In this document: positions 25,911 to 33,877 of the stretch, one piece after another
Layout: the number at the start of each line of letters is the position of its first letter
Numbering within the stretch: position 1 is the first letter of the stretch
NCBI RefSeq assembly: GCF_024594815.1
Contig: NZ_JANJOU010000016.1
Location: forward strand, 94,836 to 158,835
Direction of reading: 5' to 3'
DNA: 64,000 bases
From: Roseomonas populi
GTDB taxonomy: Bacteria; Pseudomonadota; Alphaproteobacteria; Acetobacterales; Acetobacteraceae
Notes under the pieces: model-generated
Databases searched by the model: none
Told to the model about the DNA's origin: nothing
The model's input: only the letters and a program-made list of their open reading frames with translations
Position numbers and translations under genes: made by a program

Positions 25911-27659
25911 GTGCCCGATACCGTCACCGCCAACTCCGCCCTTGAGATGCAGGGCGGCGAGGCCATCGCCCGCATCATCCGCGCCTTCCACGGCGGCCCG
26001 ATGTTCGGCATGGGCGGCTTCCAGCTCCTGCCGCTCTACGAGGCGGTGCGGCGCTTCGACATGCCACACCACCTGATGAACGACGAGCGCTCGGCGGTCT
26101 TCCTCGCCGACGCCTACGCGAAGGTCTCCGGGCGCGTGGGCTTGGCGGATGCGACGCTCGGGCCGGGCGCGACCAATCTCGTCACCGGACTGGCGGAGGC
26201 GCTGAACGCCGGCACGCCGATGGTCTGCGTCGTCGGCGACACGCATCGCGACCACGCCTGGAAGAACATGACCCAGGAGTGCCGGCAGACCGAGCTGCTG
26301 CGCCCCGTCTGCAAGGAGCTGATCCGGATCGAGGCGATCCAGCGCATCCCGGAGTTGATGCGCCGCGCCTTCATGGTCGCCACCACGGGCCGCCCCGGCC
26401 CCGTCGTCGTGGACGTGCCCGAGGACCTGATGCACGCCACCCACACCTTCCAGGCGGAAGAGTTCGAGGTGGACGCGATCCACGAGGCCGCCCCAGCTCT
26501 TCGGTGCCGCCCGGACGGGCGCGCGGTGGAACAGGCGGCGGCGCTGCTGGCCGGGGCGCGGCGGCCCTTCATCCTGGCGGGCGGCGGCGTCCACATCTCT
26601 GGCGCGGCCGAGACCCTCACGGGGTTCGCGCACGCCACGAACATCCCGGTCGCCCACACGCTGACGGGCAAGGGCGCCATTCCCTGCACGGACCCGCTGA
26701 GCGCCGGGCTATTCGGCCGCTACGACCGCATCGCCAACGGGCTGATCGACGAGGCGGACGTCATCCTCGTCGTCGGCTGCAAGCTCGGCGAGATCGCGAC
26801 CAAGCGCTACACCGTGCCGGGGCCAGGCAAGACCATCATCCACCTCGACATCGTGGCGGAGGAGTTCGGCCGCACCCGGCGCGCGGACGTGCTCCTCTGG
26901 GGTGACGCCAGGCTCGGCCTCGAGGACCTGCAGGCGGCCCTCCTGGCGAAGGCGCCGGACACCAAGTCCCGCCTCGCCTCCTATGCCGGCGAGGTCCCGG
27001 TCCGCATGGCCAAGTGGCGGGAGGATGTGGCGCCTCGGCTGCACTCCACCGAGCGCCCGATCAACGTCGCCCGCCTCCTCACCGCCATCAACACCGTGCT
27101 GCCGGAGGATGGCATCCTCGTCGCCGATGGCGGCTTCGCGGCGCACTGGGGAGGGCTGCTCTTTGACACGAAGAGGGCCGGGCGCAGCTTCGTTCCCGAT
27201 CGCGGCTTCGCATCCATCGGCTACGGCTTGCCGGGTGCCATGGGCGCGGCGCTGGCGGCACCGGGGCGGCCCGTGCTGTCGCTCACCGGCGACAGCGGGT
27301 TCTGCATGGTGCTCGGCGACCTGGAGACGGCGCGGCGGCTGGAATTGGACTTCACCGTCATCGTCGTGAACAACGCCGCTTCCGGCTACGTCAAGGCGCT
27401 GCAGCACCTGGTTTATGGGGCCGGAAACTATCATTCCTCGGATCTGACCGAGGTGAACTTCGCCGAGGTGGCCAAGGCCTTCGGCGTCACCGGGATACGC
27501 GTGGAGGATCCGGAGGGCATCGAGGACGCGCTGCGCCAGGCCATGGCCATTAAGGGCCCGGTGGTTCTGGACGTGATTGTCACGCGCGACCCGGCCAAGA
27601 TGCTACCGGGCGTGGATAACCGCGCCGCCGTCATCAAGAAGGGCGACCGAATCGCCTGA
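25911..27659 (+). CDS. Thiamine-diphosphate-dependent enzyme (acetolactate synthase-like)
   Basis: 582 residues from GTG 25911 with AAGGAAG upstream; earlier in-frame ATG lies within the operator and is not used. Three domains: an N-terminal Pyr domain with the cofactor-activating Glu in MNDERSAVF, a central domain (about 200-330), and a C-terminal PP domain with the TPP motif GDSGFCMVL...VIVVNNAAS. Family members include acetolactate synthase, glyoxylate carboligase, benzoylformate decarboxylase and IolD-type hydrolases. In the IclR-regulated island, decarboxylation or ligation of a 2-oxo acid made by the aldolases is likely. Substrate not identifiable. Confidence 0.88.
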   Translation: MPDTVTANSALEMQGGEAIARIIRAFHGGPMFGMGGFQLLPLYEAVRRFDMPHHLMNDERSAVFLADAYAKVSGRVGLADATLGPGATNLVTGLAEALNAGTPMVCVVGDTHRDHAWKNMTQECRQTELLRPVCKELIRIEAIQRIPELMRRAFMVATTGRPGPVVVDVPEDLMHATHTFQAEEFEVDAIHEAAPALRCRPDGRAVEQAAALLAGARRPFILAGGGVHISGAAETLTGFAHATNIPVAHTLTGKGAIPCTDPLSAGLFGRYDRIANGLIDEADVILVVGCKLGEIATKRYTVPGPGKTIIHLDIVAEEFGRTRRADVLLWGDARLGLEDLQAALLAKAPDTKSRLASYAGEVPVRMAKWREDVAPRLHSTERPINVARLLTAINTVLPEDGILVADGGFAAHWGGLLFDTKRAGRSFVPDRGFASIGYGLPGAMGAALAAPGRPVLSLTGDSGFCMVLGDLETARRLELDFTVIVVNNAASGYVKALQHLVYGAGNYHSSDLTEVNFAEVAKAFGVTGIRVEDPEGIEDALRQAMAIKGPVVLDVIVTRDPAKMLPGVDNRAAVIKKGDRIA

Positions 27660-27694
27660 CGAGTGAGGCCAGGAACGACCAGGAGGAAGCAACC

Positions 27695-28681
27695 ATGATC
27701 GAGCGTCGCGCCCTGCTGGGCGCGGCGGGGCTGGCCGCCCTGTCCGCGCCCGCTCTCGCCCAGACCGCTCCGCCCCCGGCCGGCTGGCCGGACCGTCCGG
27801 TCCGCCTCATCGTGCCCTATGCCGCTGGCGGCCCGACCGATGCGGTGGCGCGCATCCTGGCGGACCGGATGTCCAGCACCCTGCCCCAGCGCGTGGTGGT
27901 AGAGAACCGCGCGGGCGGAGGTGCGCTTCCCGGGACGGAGGCGGTGGCGCGGGCCCCGAAGGACGGCAGCACCTTGCTCTTCACCACGGTCGTCCACGCG
28001 GTGCACCGCGCCCTGCAGGGCGCGCGCCTCACCTTCGATCCGCTGGCGGACTTTGCGCCCGTGGCCCTGGTGGGCGTGGTGCCACAGGTCATCATGGTGC
28101 CGCCCAGCTCGCCGGTTCGGGACGTGAAGGGCTTGGTGGAGGACCTGCGCGCCAACCACCGGGCCTATGGCAGCAGCGGCGTCGGCGGCTCGTCCCATCT
28201 CGGCATCGAACTGCTGAAATCCATGGCTGGCGTCTCGGCCGACCATATCCCCTATCGTGGGACGGCCCCCGCAGTGGCGGATCTACTGGCCGGGCGCATC
28301 GCCCTGGTGATGGACAGCGTGGCCACCGGCGCGTCGCAGGTTCGCGCCGGCGCGCTGCGGGGGATCGCCACGACGGGGTTGCGCCGGTCCGAGGCTCTGC
28401 CCGACCTGCCTACCGTGGCCGAGACCATCCCGGGCTTTGAAGCGACCACCTGGAACGCCGTGCTCGCCCCGGCCGGCACGCCGCCCGCCGTGGTTGAGGC
28501 CATGTCGGCCGCGATCTGGAAGGCCATCGGCGACGGAGCCACCCAGGCGAGGCTCTCCGAGATGGGCGTTCAGGCACCCGCGCCCAACGACCGCAACCCG
28601 GCCGCGACGGCGCGCTTCGTTGCCGCTGAAACGACGAAGTGGGAGCGGCTGGTGAAAGAGGCCGGGATCACTGTGGAGTAA
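27695..28681 (+). CDS. Bug/TctC-family binding protein
   Basis: 328 residues with AGGAGG eight to ten bases before the ATG. The signal is ERRALLGAAG...PALAQT. Landmarks are WPDRPVRLIVPYAAGGPTDAVAR, VENRAGGG, IPYRGTAPAVADL and KWERLVKEAGI. It follows the TPP enzyme by 35 bases and is likely in its operon under IclR control. It is the fourth TctC gene of the island. Confidence 0.93.
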   Translation: MIERRALLGAAGLAALSAPALAQTAPPPAGWPDRPVRLIVPYAAGGPTDAVARILADRMSSTLPQRVVVENRAGGGALPGTEAVARAPKDGSTLLFTTVVHAVHRALQGARLTFDPLADFAPVALVGVVPQVIMVPPSSPVRDVKGLVEDLRANHRAYGSSGVGGSSHLGIELLKSMAGVSADHIPYRGTAPAVADLLAGRIALVMDSVATGASQVRAGALRGIATTGLRRSEALPDLPTVAETIPGFEATTWNAVLAPAGTPPAVVEAMSAAIWKAIGDGATQARLSEMGVQAPAPNDRNPAATARFVAAETTKWERLVKEAGITVE

Positions 28682-28749
28682 GATCGTCTCCTAGGTGGGC
28701 CGGCTCACTTGCGATCGGTGGTTCTGCCCGGAGCGTGGGATGCAGGGCC

Positions 28750-28892
28750 GCCATCGCCGCCTACAACGTCACCAGGCACCTCAAGGTTCTCCGATGGCGA
28801 AGACCCTTCCAAGCCATCTGCGATGCCCGAACCAGGGACTGCGCCATCTTCAAAATCACCCGTGCCACCTCATCCCGGGACCAAATGACTAG
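28750..28892 (+). pseudogene. Frameshifted 3' remnant of an IS481-type transposase
   Basis: One frame reads AAYNVTRHLKVLRWRRPFQAIC and a neighbouring frame continues with LQNHPCHLIPGPND before a stop. Together they match the conserved end of IS481-family transposases (YNxxRxLKxL..PxxxIC, then P.H.IPGPN-). The join requires a frameshift and everything upstream of the last 50 residues is missing. It marks the left edge of a lower-GC islet. Confidence 0.6.
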
Positions 28893-29413
28893 AGCGAAAG
28901 GGGCTTCTTGACCGTCGGCGGCTCGTCTTCATCGAGGGCCTCAGAAGTATAAGCCAGGGAAGGAGAGGTTGCGGTTCTATGGCCAGCCGTTTGGGACCGA
29001 CCTGACGTTGGGGCCCGGAGTACGGTCTCAAGGTTGAGATTCCCAACCGCGTCAGCCCTGACGATCACCACTCCGGAGCCGGAGGTGGTTTCAAATTCCA
29101 CGACGATCTTCTTGGATCCATCTGTGCCGTCGGTCATCTCCAACACGCGGAACGCTGGCTTGGCCGCGGCGATGGACGGGACAGGCAGGGTCGGTCCGCG
29201 CATGGAACCGCTGGAGATCGACTCCGACGTAGGCGCGCCAATGCTGGCGCTTCGATCGCTCCCCGTCGTGCCATGGCCGCGCGACGCCGAGTCCAGAGCA
29301 GCCTTTGGAAACCTGATAACTTTGGAGGAGCTGATCATCGCACGACTTTCCCTGACCACAGGCCGGCTTCCGGAAGCATCAATGTAGCGTAGCCGGATTC
29401 CATTAATCGGCAT
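28889..29413 (-). CDS. Hypothetical protein
   Basis: 174 residues, not recognised. The N-terminal half is serine-rich and looks unstructured. The central segment (KKIVVEFETTSGSGVVIVRADAVGNLNLETVL) resembles a beta-rich fold, and the tail is acidic (EALDEDEPPTV). Composition is less GC-rich than its neighbours and it lies next to a transposase remnant, so it is probably acquired DNA. No strong ribosome site precedes the ATG; it could be a decayed gene. Confidence 0.4.
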   Translation of the reverse strand: MPINGIRLRYIDASGSRPVVRESRAMISSSKVIRFPKAALDSASRGHGTTGSDRSASIGAPTSESISSGSMRGPTLPVPSIAAAKPAFRVLEMTDGTDGSKKIVVEFETTSGSGVVIVRADAVGNLNLETVLRAPTSGRSQTAGHRTATSPSLAYTSEALDEDEPPTVKKPLSL

Positions 29414-29737
29414 CTAACTGTTGCAGCCTTAAACGGAAGGCATCCCATGGGGGACGAGAGGTACAAAGGAGGATCAGGCGCGTTTTTGTCCATCGCAAGC
29501 TCCCACTGGCTGGCCTGACGCCCAGCCAGGAAGGACGGGGCGGACCCGATCCTCAGCGGCCGATTGCCAAGGCAGGGCACCCGAGGGTGGGATAGGTGAG
29601 AAGCGTAGCCGAAGGGGGGCTGCAGGACGACTGGCGTCGTCTCATGCCGTGTTCCCGGCCTGTGTCCCGAGACGGGGAGGCAGCTTTGGTCCGCCGGGAC
29701 TTGCAACTGAATCTTTCGAGACTGGTTTGAGCGAAGC
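29414..29737. other. Intergenic gap in lower-GC islet
   Basis: About 320 bases between two divergent hypothetical genes. An alternative minus-strand frame (about 29335-29497, MDKNAPDPP...) is open but unsupported. I see no confident promoter or RNA gene. Confidence 0.4.
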
Positions 29738-30580
29738 ATGACGCCGCCCGGACCTTCTGATCCACTTCTTCAGAAAGCTGCCCAACTCGCATCCCACCCG
29801 GACTTTCCTCAGGCCGTTCATGCCTACTCGGTCGGCCTCGCCCGCCTCCGCGAGGCACCTCGCTTCGTGAACATCATCGCTTCCACCGACCTCCGCTGGC
29901 GGATCGTCGGCTTCCTCCTCTACCTGGACGCCGACCGCGAGCGCTTCGGGCCAGAAGGGGGCGCGACCTACGGCCGGCTGCTCGATCTATCGACACGGCA
30001 GGGCGACGCGACCCCACGGACCGTCCAGTCCCTCCTTGCTCTGCTGCAATTCTCAGGCCTGGTCCGGAGAACTGCCAGCCAGGCAGATCGTCGCGTCAAG
30101 TACTACCGACCAACCGATCGCATGGATGCTTTCGTCCGCGCATGGCTGCGATATGGAACGGCCGCGCTCGACATCCTGGAACCGGAAATGCAGCGTGGCC
30201 GGCTCGTAGAGAACCGCGCGTTTGTCGATGCCTTCTCCGTCTCAGGAGGTCGAGCGCATCTGGAGGATGTTGTTCCCTTAGCAGATCGCGTCCCTGCGCC
30301 GCTCTCCTCGCTCAAGGCCATGCTGGGAAGCTATTCGGTCATCCTTGCCGTGCTGCTGGCCCATTTCGAGGACGTCCCCACGCCGAGCCGCCGCAGCATA
30401 GCAGGACGGTTCGGCCTATCGCGCAGTCAGGTTGACCTTGTCGTGCAGGCCGGCAGAGACAAGGGCCTTTTTACGATCGACACAAACGCCAATCTCATCC
30501 CGACGCCGGCGCTTGAGGACAGCTTTCATCGCTGGATCTCGATCGAGCTTGCGTTCTACGCGTCCCACATGCGCCCTTAA
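29738..30580 (+). CDS. Uncharacterised winged-helix-like protein
   Basis: 280 residues, no family named with confidence. A segment at about 85-125 (TYGRLLDLSTRQGDATPRTVQSLLALLQFSGLVRR..ADRRVKYYRPT, quoted in part) has the shape of a winged HTH with a MarR-like wing. A second helix-turn-helix-like stretch occurs near 210-245 (RRSIAGRFGLSRSQVDLVV). Two DNA-binding-like regions suggest a regulator. It lies in the lower-GC islet between a transposase remnant and a TctC pseudogene, so it was probably acquired. Not clearly linked to any operon. Confidence 0.65.
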   Translation: MTPPGPSDPLLQKAAQLASHPDFPQAVHAYSVGLARLREAPRFVNIIASTDLRWRIVGFLLYLDADRERFGPEGGATYGRLLDLSTRQGDATPRTVQSLLALLQFSGLVRRTASQADRRVKYYRPTDRMDAFVRAWLRYGTAALDILEPEMQRGRLVENRAFVDAFSVSGGRAHLEDVVPLADRVPAPLSSLKAMLGSYSVILAVLLAHFEDVPTPSRRSIAGRFGLSRSQVDLVVQAGRDKGLFTIDTNANLIPTPALEDSFHRWISIELAFYASHMRP

Positions 30581-30619
30581 CCCAGTTCCACACCGGATTG
30601 AGCGCCATCGGTACGTCCC

Positions 30620-31072
30620 ATGGCCGCGCGCCGGCCGACATGGCGATGCTCTCGCGCGTGCACCTCTTCGCTCCGGGCGTGGTCTTCTACGACCACCCTG
30701 TCCTTCGTCGATGCCGTCACGGCGATCCCTTATCAGCGGGACCGCACCTTAGTCGCGCTCAGCTATTCCGGCGCGGGGCGCAGCTCGCGGGCGCCGGACG
30801 TCCCGACCCTCGCGGAACTGGGCTCTCGCGCCAGCACCGATTTCCGCTTCTTCGCCCCAGGTGGCACGCCGCAGCCGATCATCCAGCGGCTCTCGGGGGA
30901 GCCCCGGCGGATCATACTTTCCGCCGCGACGGAGATGCGGCTGAAACCGCCGGCCATCGATCCCGTGGGCGGCACGCCGGAGGAGTTCGCGCCCTGCGCC
31001 GCCGGGGAGAGGGCAAAGTGGGGCGACCTCACCTCAACACGCCGCGAAGAGCCGCTGAGGTTCACCCCGTGA
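30620..31072 (+). pseudogene. TctC-family pseudogene, 3' part
   Basis: From about 30700 the frame carries typical C-terminal TctC sequence: APDVPTLAELG, FFAPGGTPQPIIQRL, IDPVGGTPEEFAP and AKWGDL. The N-terminal signal and ligand-binding half are missing, the segment before 30700 is not TctC-like, and the last residues diverge from the normal KWG-VIR--GI ending. It is a truncated relic of a seventh TctC gene beside the acquired islet. Confidence 0.75.
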
Positions 31073-31931
31073 GAGGCCGACTCTTGGCCAAACTCTCCCG
31101 CAGGACCTGCATGCTCGTCCGTAGTGCCGCCCGCTCATCCGTTCCGTGCAGAGGATGCAGGTAGTCAATCTCCACCGCCAGGAGCCCATCATAACCTGCT
31201 CCCCGAAGCAGCTGCACCACGGCGGCGACATCAACCACCCCGTGGCCGAGAGGCACGCTCGGCCAGGAGGTGAAGGCGTCTCCGGCGCCGGCCAGGGGAG
31301 CCACGTCCTTCAGGTGCGTCGCCCGCGTCCAGGGCGCGAGGCGTCGGACCACGACCAGCGGATCCTCCCCCAGCCGCACGTTGTTCGCGGTGTCCAGGCA
31401 CACGCCGAGCCAGGCCGAATCTACCCGCTCCAGCAGTTCCACGAGTTCTTCGGAAAACAGGTCGAGATGGTTCTCGATCGCCATCACCACGCCCTGCGCT
31501 TCCGCCACTGGCAGAAGGCTGCGCAGGAGGGGCAGCAGCGCGTCGCGGTGCGAGGGCCAGTCGGCGGGCCGGGTCCGGCGCCCGCCACAGCAGATCCGCA
31601 TCACCCCGGCGCCCACGCGCCGCGCTGCGGCCAGATGCCGCGCAAGATCTTCCACCGCCTCCGACCGCGTCCCCGAGCCGAGGCCGTTCGGATGCCCCCA
31701 GGCCCAGACCCGCTGGAGCCCATTCGTATCCAGCCTCTCTCGCAGGCGGTCCAGAAAGGGATCGTCAGCAGGCAGATAGCATGCCTCGAGCGAGACGCCC
31801 TGGGCGCCGAGTTCCAAGGCCCGGTCCAGGAAGCCCCAGACATCGAGGCGCTCGCCGGGATCCGTTTCCAGGCCGGGGTAAGCGTCCCCGAAGTAGCGGT
31901 GGAAGCAGTAGGAATCGATTCCCGGTATCAT
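31062..31931 (-). CDS. Sugar phosphate isomerase/epimerase-type TIM-barrel protein
   Basis: 289 residues from the ATG overlapping the IclR stop (TGATG); longer in-frame starts would run into the regulator gene. The AP_endonuc_2 fold shows through AIENHLDLFSEELVELL, LGVCLDTANNV, THLKDV and the terminal AVEIDYLHP, supplying Glu, Asp, His and Glu metal ligands. Family members include hydroxypyruvate isomerase, tagatose epimerases and IolE-type dehydratases. It is translationally coupled to the IclR gene. A second protein of the same fold follows at 35709. Confidence 0.85.
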   Translation of the reverse strand: MIPGIDSYCFHRYFGDAYPGLETDPGERLDVWGFLDRALELGAQGVSLEACYLPADDPFLDRLRERLDTNGLQRVWAWGHPNGLGSGTRSEAVEDLARHLAAARRVGAGVMRICCGGRRTRPADWPSHRDALLPLLRSLLPVAEAQGVVMAIENHLDLFSEELVELLERVDSAWLGVCLDTANNVRLGEDPLVVVRRLAPWTRATHLKDVAPLAGAGDAFTSWPSVPLGHGVVDVAAVVQLLRGAGYDGLLAVEIDYLHPLHGTDERAALRTSMQVLRESLAKSRPLTG

Positions 31932-32734
31932 CACGCCACCCGCGCCAGTGCCGGCGCGAAGAGCGGCGATGCGCCCGACGCCGCGGCCAGCTCCTCCGCC
32001 GCGCCCAACAGAACCTGAGCCAGTGCTTCCATCCGCGCGCCGGTCAGCCGCGCGCTGGGTCCGGCGATGCTCACCGTGCCGCAAACCGAACCCGATCCGG
32101 GGCGGCGTATCGCGGCCGCCATGGCAGAGGTGCCGGCCTCGTAGGTTTCGTGCGCCACCGCGTAGCCGCGCCGTCGCGTCTCCTTCAGGCTGTCCAGCAG
32201 CCCCGCCACGCCGCGCGGCGCGCCCGGCCCGGCCTCTGCTCCGGCTGAGAAGCCCTGGCGGGCCACGAGTTCCAGCGCGGCGTCATCCTCCATCGTGCCG
32301 AGCCAAGCGTAGCCGTTGGCCGTGCAGGACAGCCGCACCTCGGCCCCTGCATCCGGGTCGGGATCGTAGCGTAGCCCGTGGCGCGCGCCCTGTGCCTTGG
32401 CCACCCAGGTCAGCCGGTCACCGTCGATCACCGCCAGGCGCACCAGCTCGCCCGCCTGCTCCGCCAGCCTGTCCAACACGGGCTGGGCGATGTCAGTGAT
32501 GCCGTTGGCGGAGAGATAGGTAAAGGCGAGGGAAGCAATCCGAGCCGTCAGGCGATAGGGGCCGCCCTCCTCGTCCTGCCGGACATAGCCGCTGGCGCGC
32601 AGGTCTCCCAGCAGCCGGTGGGTGGCGCTGCGCGGAATGCCGAGCCGGTCAGCCACCACGTGCAGGGGTAGCCCCGCCGCGTGCGGGGCCAGCAGTTCCA
32701 GGATGGCAAGAGGCCGCTCGCGCTGGTTCGTCAT
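31931..32734 (-). CDS. IclR family transcriptional regulator
   Basis: 267 residues. The N-terminal HTH (LPLHVVADRLGIPRSATHRLLGDL) is followed by the effector domain with SCTANGYAWLGTM and GYAVAHETYEAGTSAMAAAI. It is divergent from the TctC gene at 32874, and the 140-base space holds four alternating GGAAT/ATTCC half-sites, the likely operator. The isomerase gene is coupled downstream. It probably responds to the compound imported or processed by the TctC-FAD dehydrogenase-isomerase set. Confidence 0.92.
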   Translation of the reverse strand: MTNQRERPLAILELLAPHAAGLPLHVVADRLGIPRSATHRLLGDLRASGYVRQDEEGGPYRLTARIASLAFTYLSANGITDIAQPVLDRLAEQAGELVRLAVIDGDRLTWVAKAQGARHGLRYDPDPDAGAEVRLSCTANGYAWLGTMEDDAALELVARQGFSAGAEAGPGAPRGVAGLLDSLKETRRRGYAVAHETYEAGTSAMAAAIRRPGSGSVCGTVSIAGPSARLTGARMEALAQVLLGAAEELAAASGASPLFAPALARVA

Positions 32735-32773
32735 CAGTCACCCCCAGTCCATGCCGCTTATCGCATCCCGCGG

Positions 32774-32809
32774 GGAATGGATCAACATTCCAGTTGGAAT
32801 GCCATTCCA
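32774..32809. promoter_or_regulatory. Candidate IclR operator with four alternating half-sites
   Basis: Half-sites alternate: GGAAT (32774-32778), ATTCC (32787-32791), GGAAT (32796-32800), ATTCC (32804-32808). They form two overlapping dyads, CATTCCAGTTGGAATG (32786-32801) and TGGAATGCCATTCCA (32795-32809). A CATACT -10-like element follows at 32815-32820, so the dyads overlap the expected -35 of the TctC promoter. Confidence 0.6.
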
Positions 32810-32873
32810 GTCGTCATACTCTCGTCGAAAGAAGTGCCGGACCAGAGGCACACCCTGTGGAGGAGCCCCAGAA

Positions 32874-33863
32874 ATGACCCTGTCCCGCCGTCCTCTCATG
32901 GCCGCTCTTCTGGGCGCCGCGCCCCTAGCGGTTCCGGCCCTGGCCCAAGCCCCGGCCGCGCGGGACGACACCTCTCGCCCCATCACCCTCGTTGTCGCCT
33001 GGCCACCTGGTGGGGGAACGGATTTCGTCGCGAGGCTCCTGGCCGAGCAGATGGCGCGGGAACTGGGCCAACCCGTCGTGGTGGAGAACCGCGCGGGCGC
33101 CAGCGGCACCATCGGCCACGCCGTCGTCGCCAGGGCGCGGCCCGACGGTTCCACCATCCTCCTCGGGGTCAATTCGACCTACGCCATGGCGCGGCACCTC
33201 TTCCCCGGACGTGGCTACGACGACGAGCGGGATTTCGTCCCGATCGGCCGCCTCGCCACCATTGCCGCTTATCTCTGCGTCCATCGCGATTCCCCGATCC
33301 GCAGCGTGACGGACCTCATCGCGGCGGCGAAGGCGGCGCCGGGCCAGATGACCTACGCCTCTCCAGGTGCGGGGAGCTCGGGCCACCTCGCCCCGGAGCT
33401 CTTCTTCAAGATGGCCGGAATCCAGGTGGAGACCGTCACCTACCGCGGCGGCGCGCCGATGGTGCAGGCCATGCTCTCCAAGGAGGTGAACATGGCCTTC
33501 CTCGACGTGGTGACGGCGCTCCCCTACGTCCGCTCAGGCGAGCTGCGCGCCCTTGGCATCGGCAGCCGGAACCGCCTGGACCTGACCCCGGACGTGCCCA
33601 CCGTCGCCGAGGCCGGCGTGCCAGGCTTTGAATGCAACAGCGACTACGCCCTGCTCGCCCCGGCGCGGACGCCCGACGCCGCCATTCGCAGGCTGCACGC
33701 CGCCGCCGTCGCCGCTCTGCAGGCCCCAGCCGTGAGGGATCGTCTGACCGCGAACGGCTACGTCCTTGAGCCTGGCACGCCGGAGGAATGGCCGGCTTAT
33801 CTCCGGGCCGAGGCGAACAAGTGGGGCGACGTGATCCGCTCACGCGGCATCACCCTTGAGTAG
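32874..33863 (+). CDS. Bug/TctC-family binding protein
   Basis: 329 residues from the ATG giving MTLSRRPLMAALLG, preceded by GGAGGAG; in-frame starts further upstream lie in the operator. The signal is twin-arginine-like and ends PALAQ. Landmarks are ITLVVAWPPGGGTDFVARLL, VENRAGASGTIG, RPDGST, VTYRGGAPM and KWGDVIRSRGI. It is the first gene after the IclR operator and sits 14 bases before the FAD dehydrogenase gene, so the pair probably shares a substrate. Confidence 0.93.
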   Translation: MTLSRRPLMAALLGAAPLAVPALAQAPAARDDTSRPITLVVAWPPGGGTDFVARLLAEQMARELGQPVVVENRAGASGTIGHAVVARARPDGSTILLGVNSTYAMARHLFPGRGYDDERDFVPIGRLATIAAYLCVHRDSPIRSVTDLIAAAKAAPGQMTYASPGAGSSGHLAPELFFKMAGIQVETVTYRGGAPMVQAMLSKEVNMAFLDVVTALPYVRSGELRALGIGSRNRLDLTPDVPTVAEAGVPGFECNSDYALLAPARTPDAAIRRLHAAAVAALQAPAVRDRLTANGYVLEPGTPEEWPAYLRAEANKWGDVIRSRGITLE

Positions 33864-33877
33864 GACGGGTGGCGGGC

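Noticed and set aside
29335..29497. Small minus-strand gene starting MDKNAPDPP
   Set aside because: No recognised motif, no clear ribosome site, and it conflicts with the adjoining hypothetical gene.
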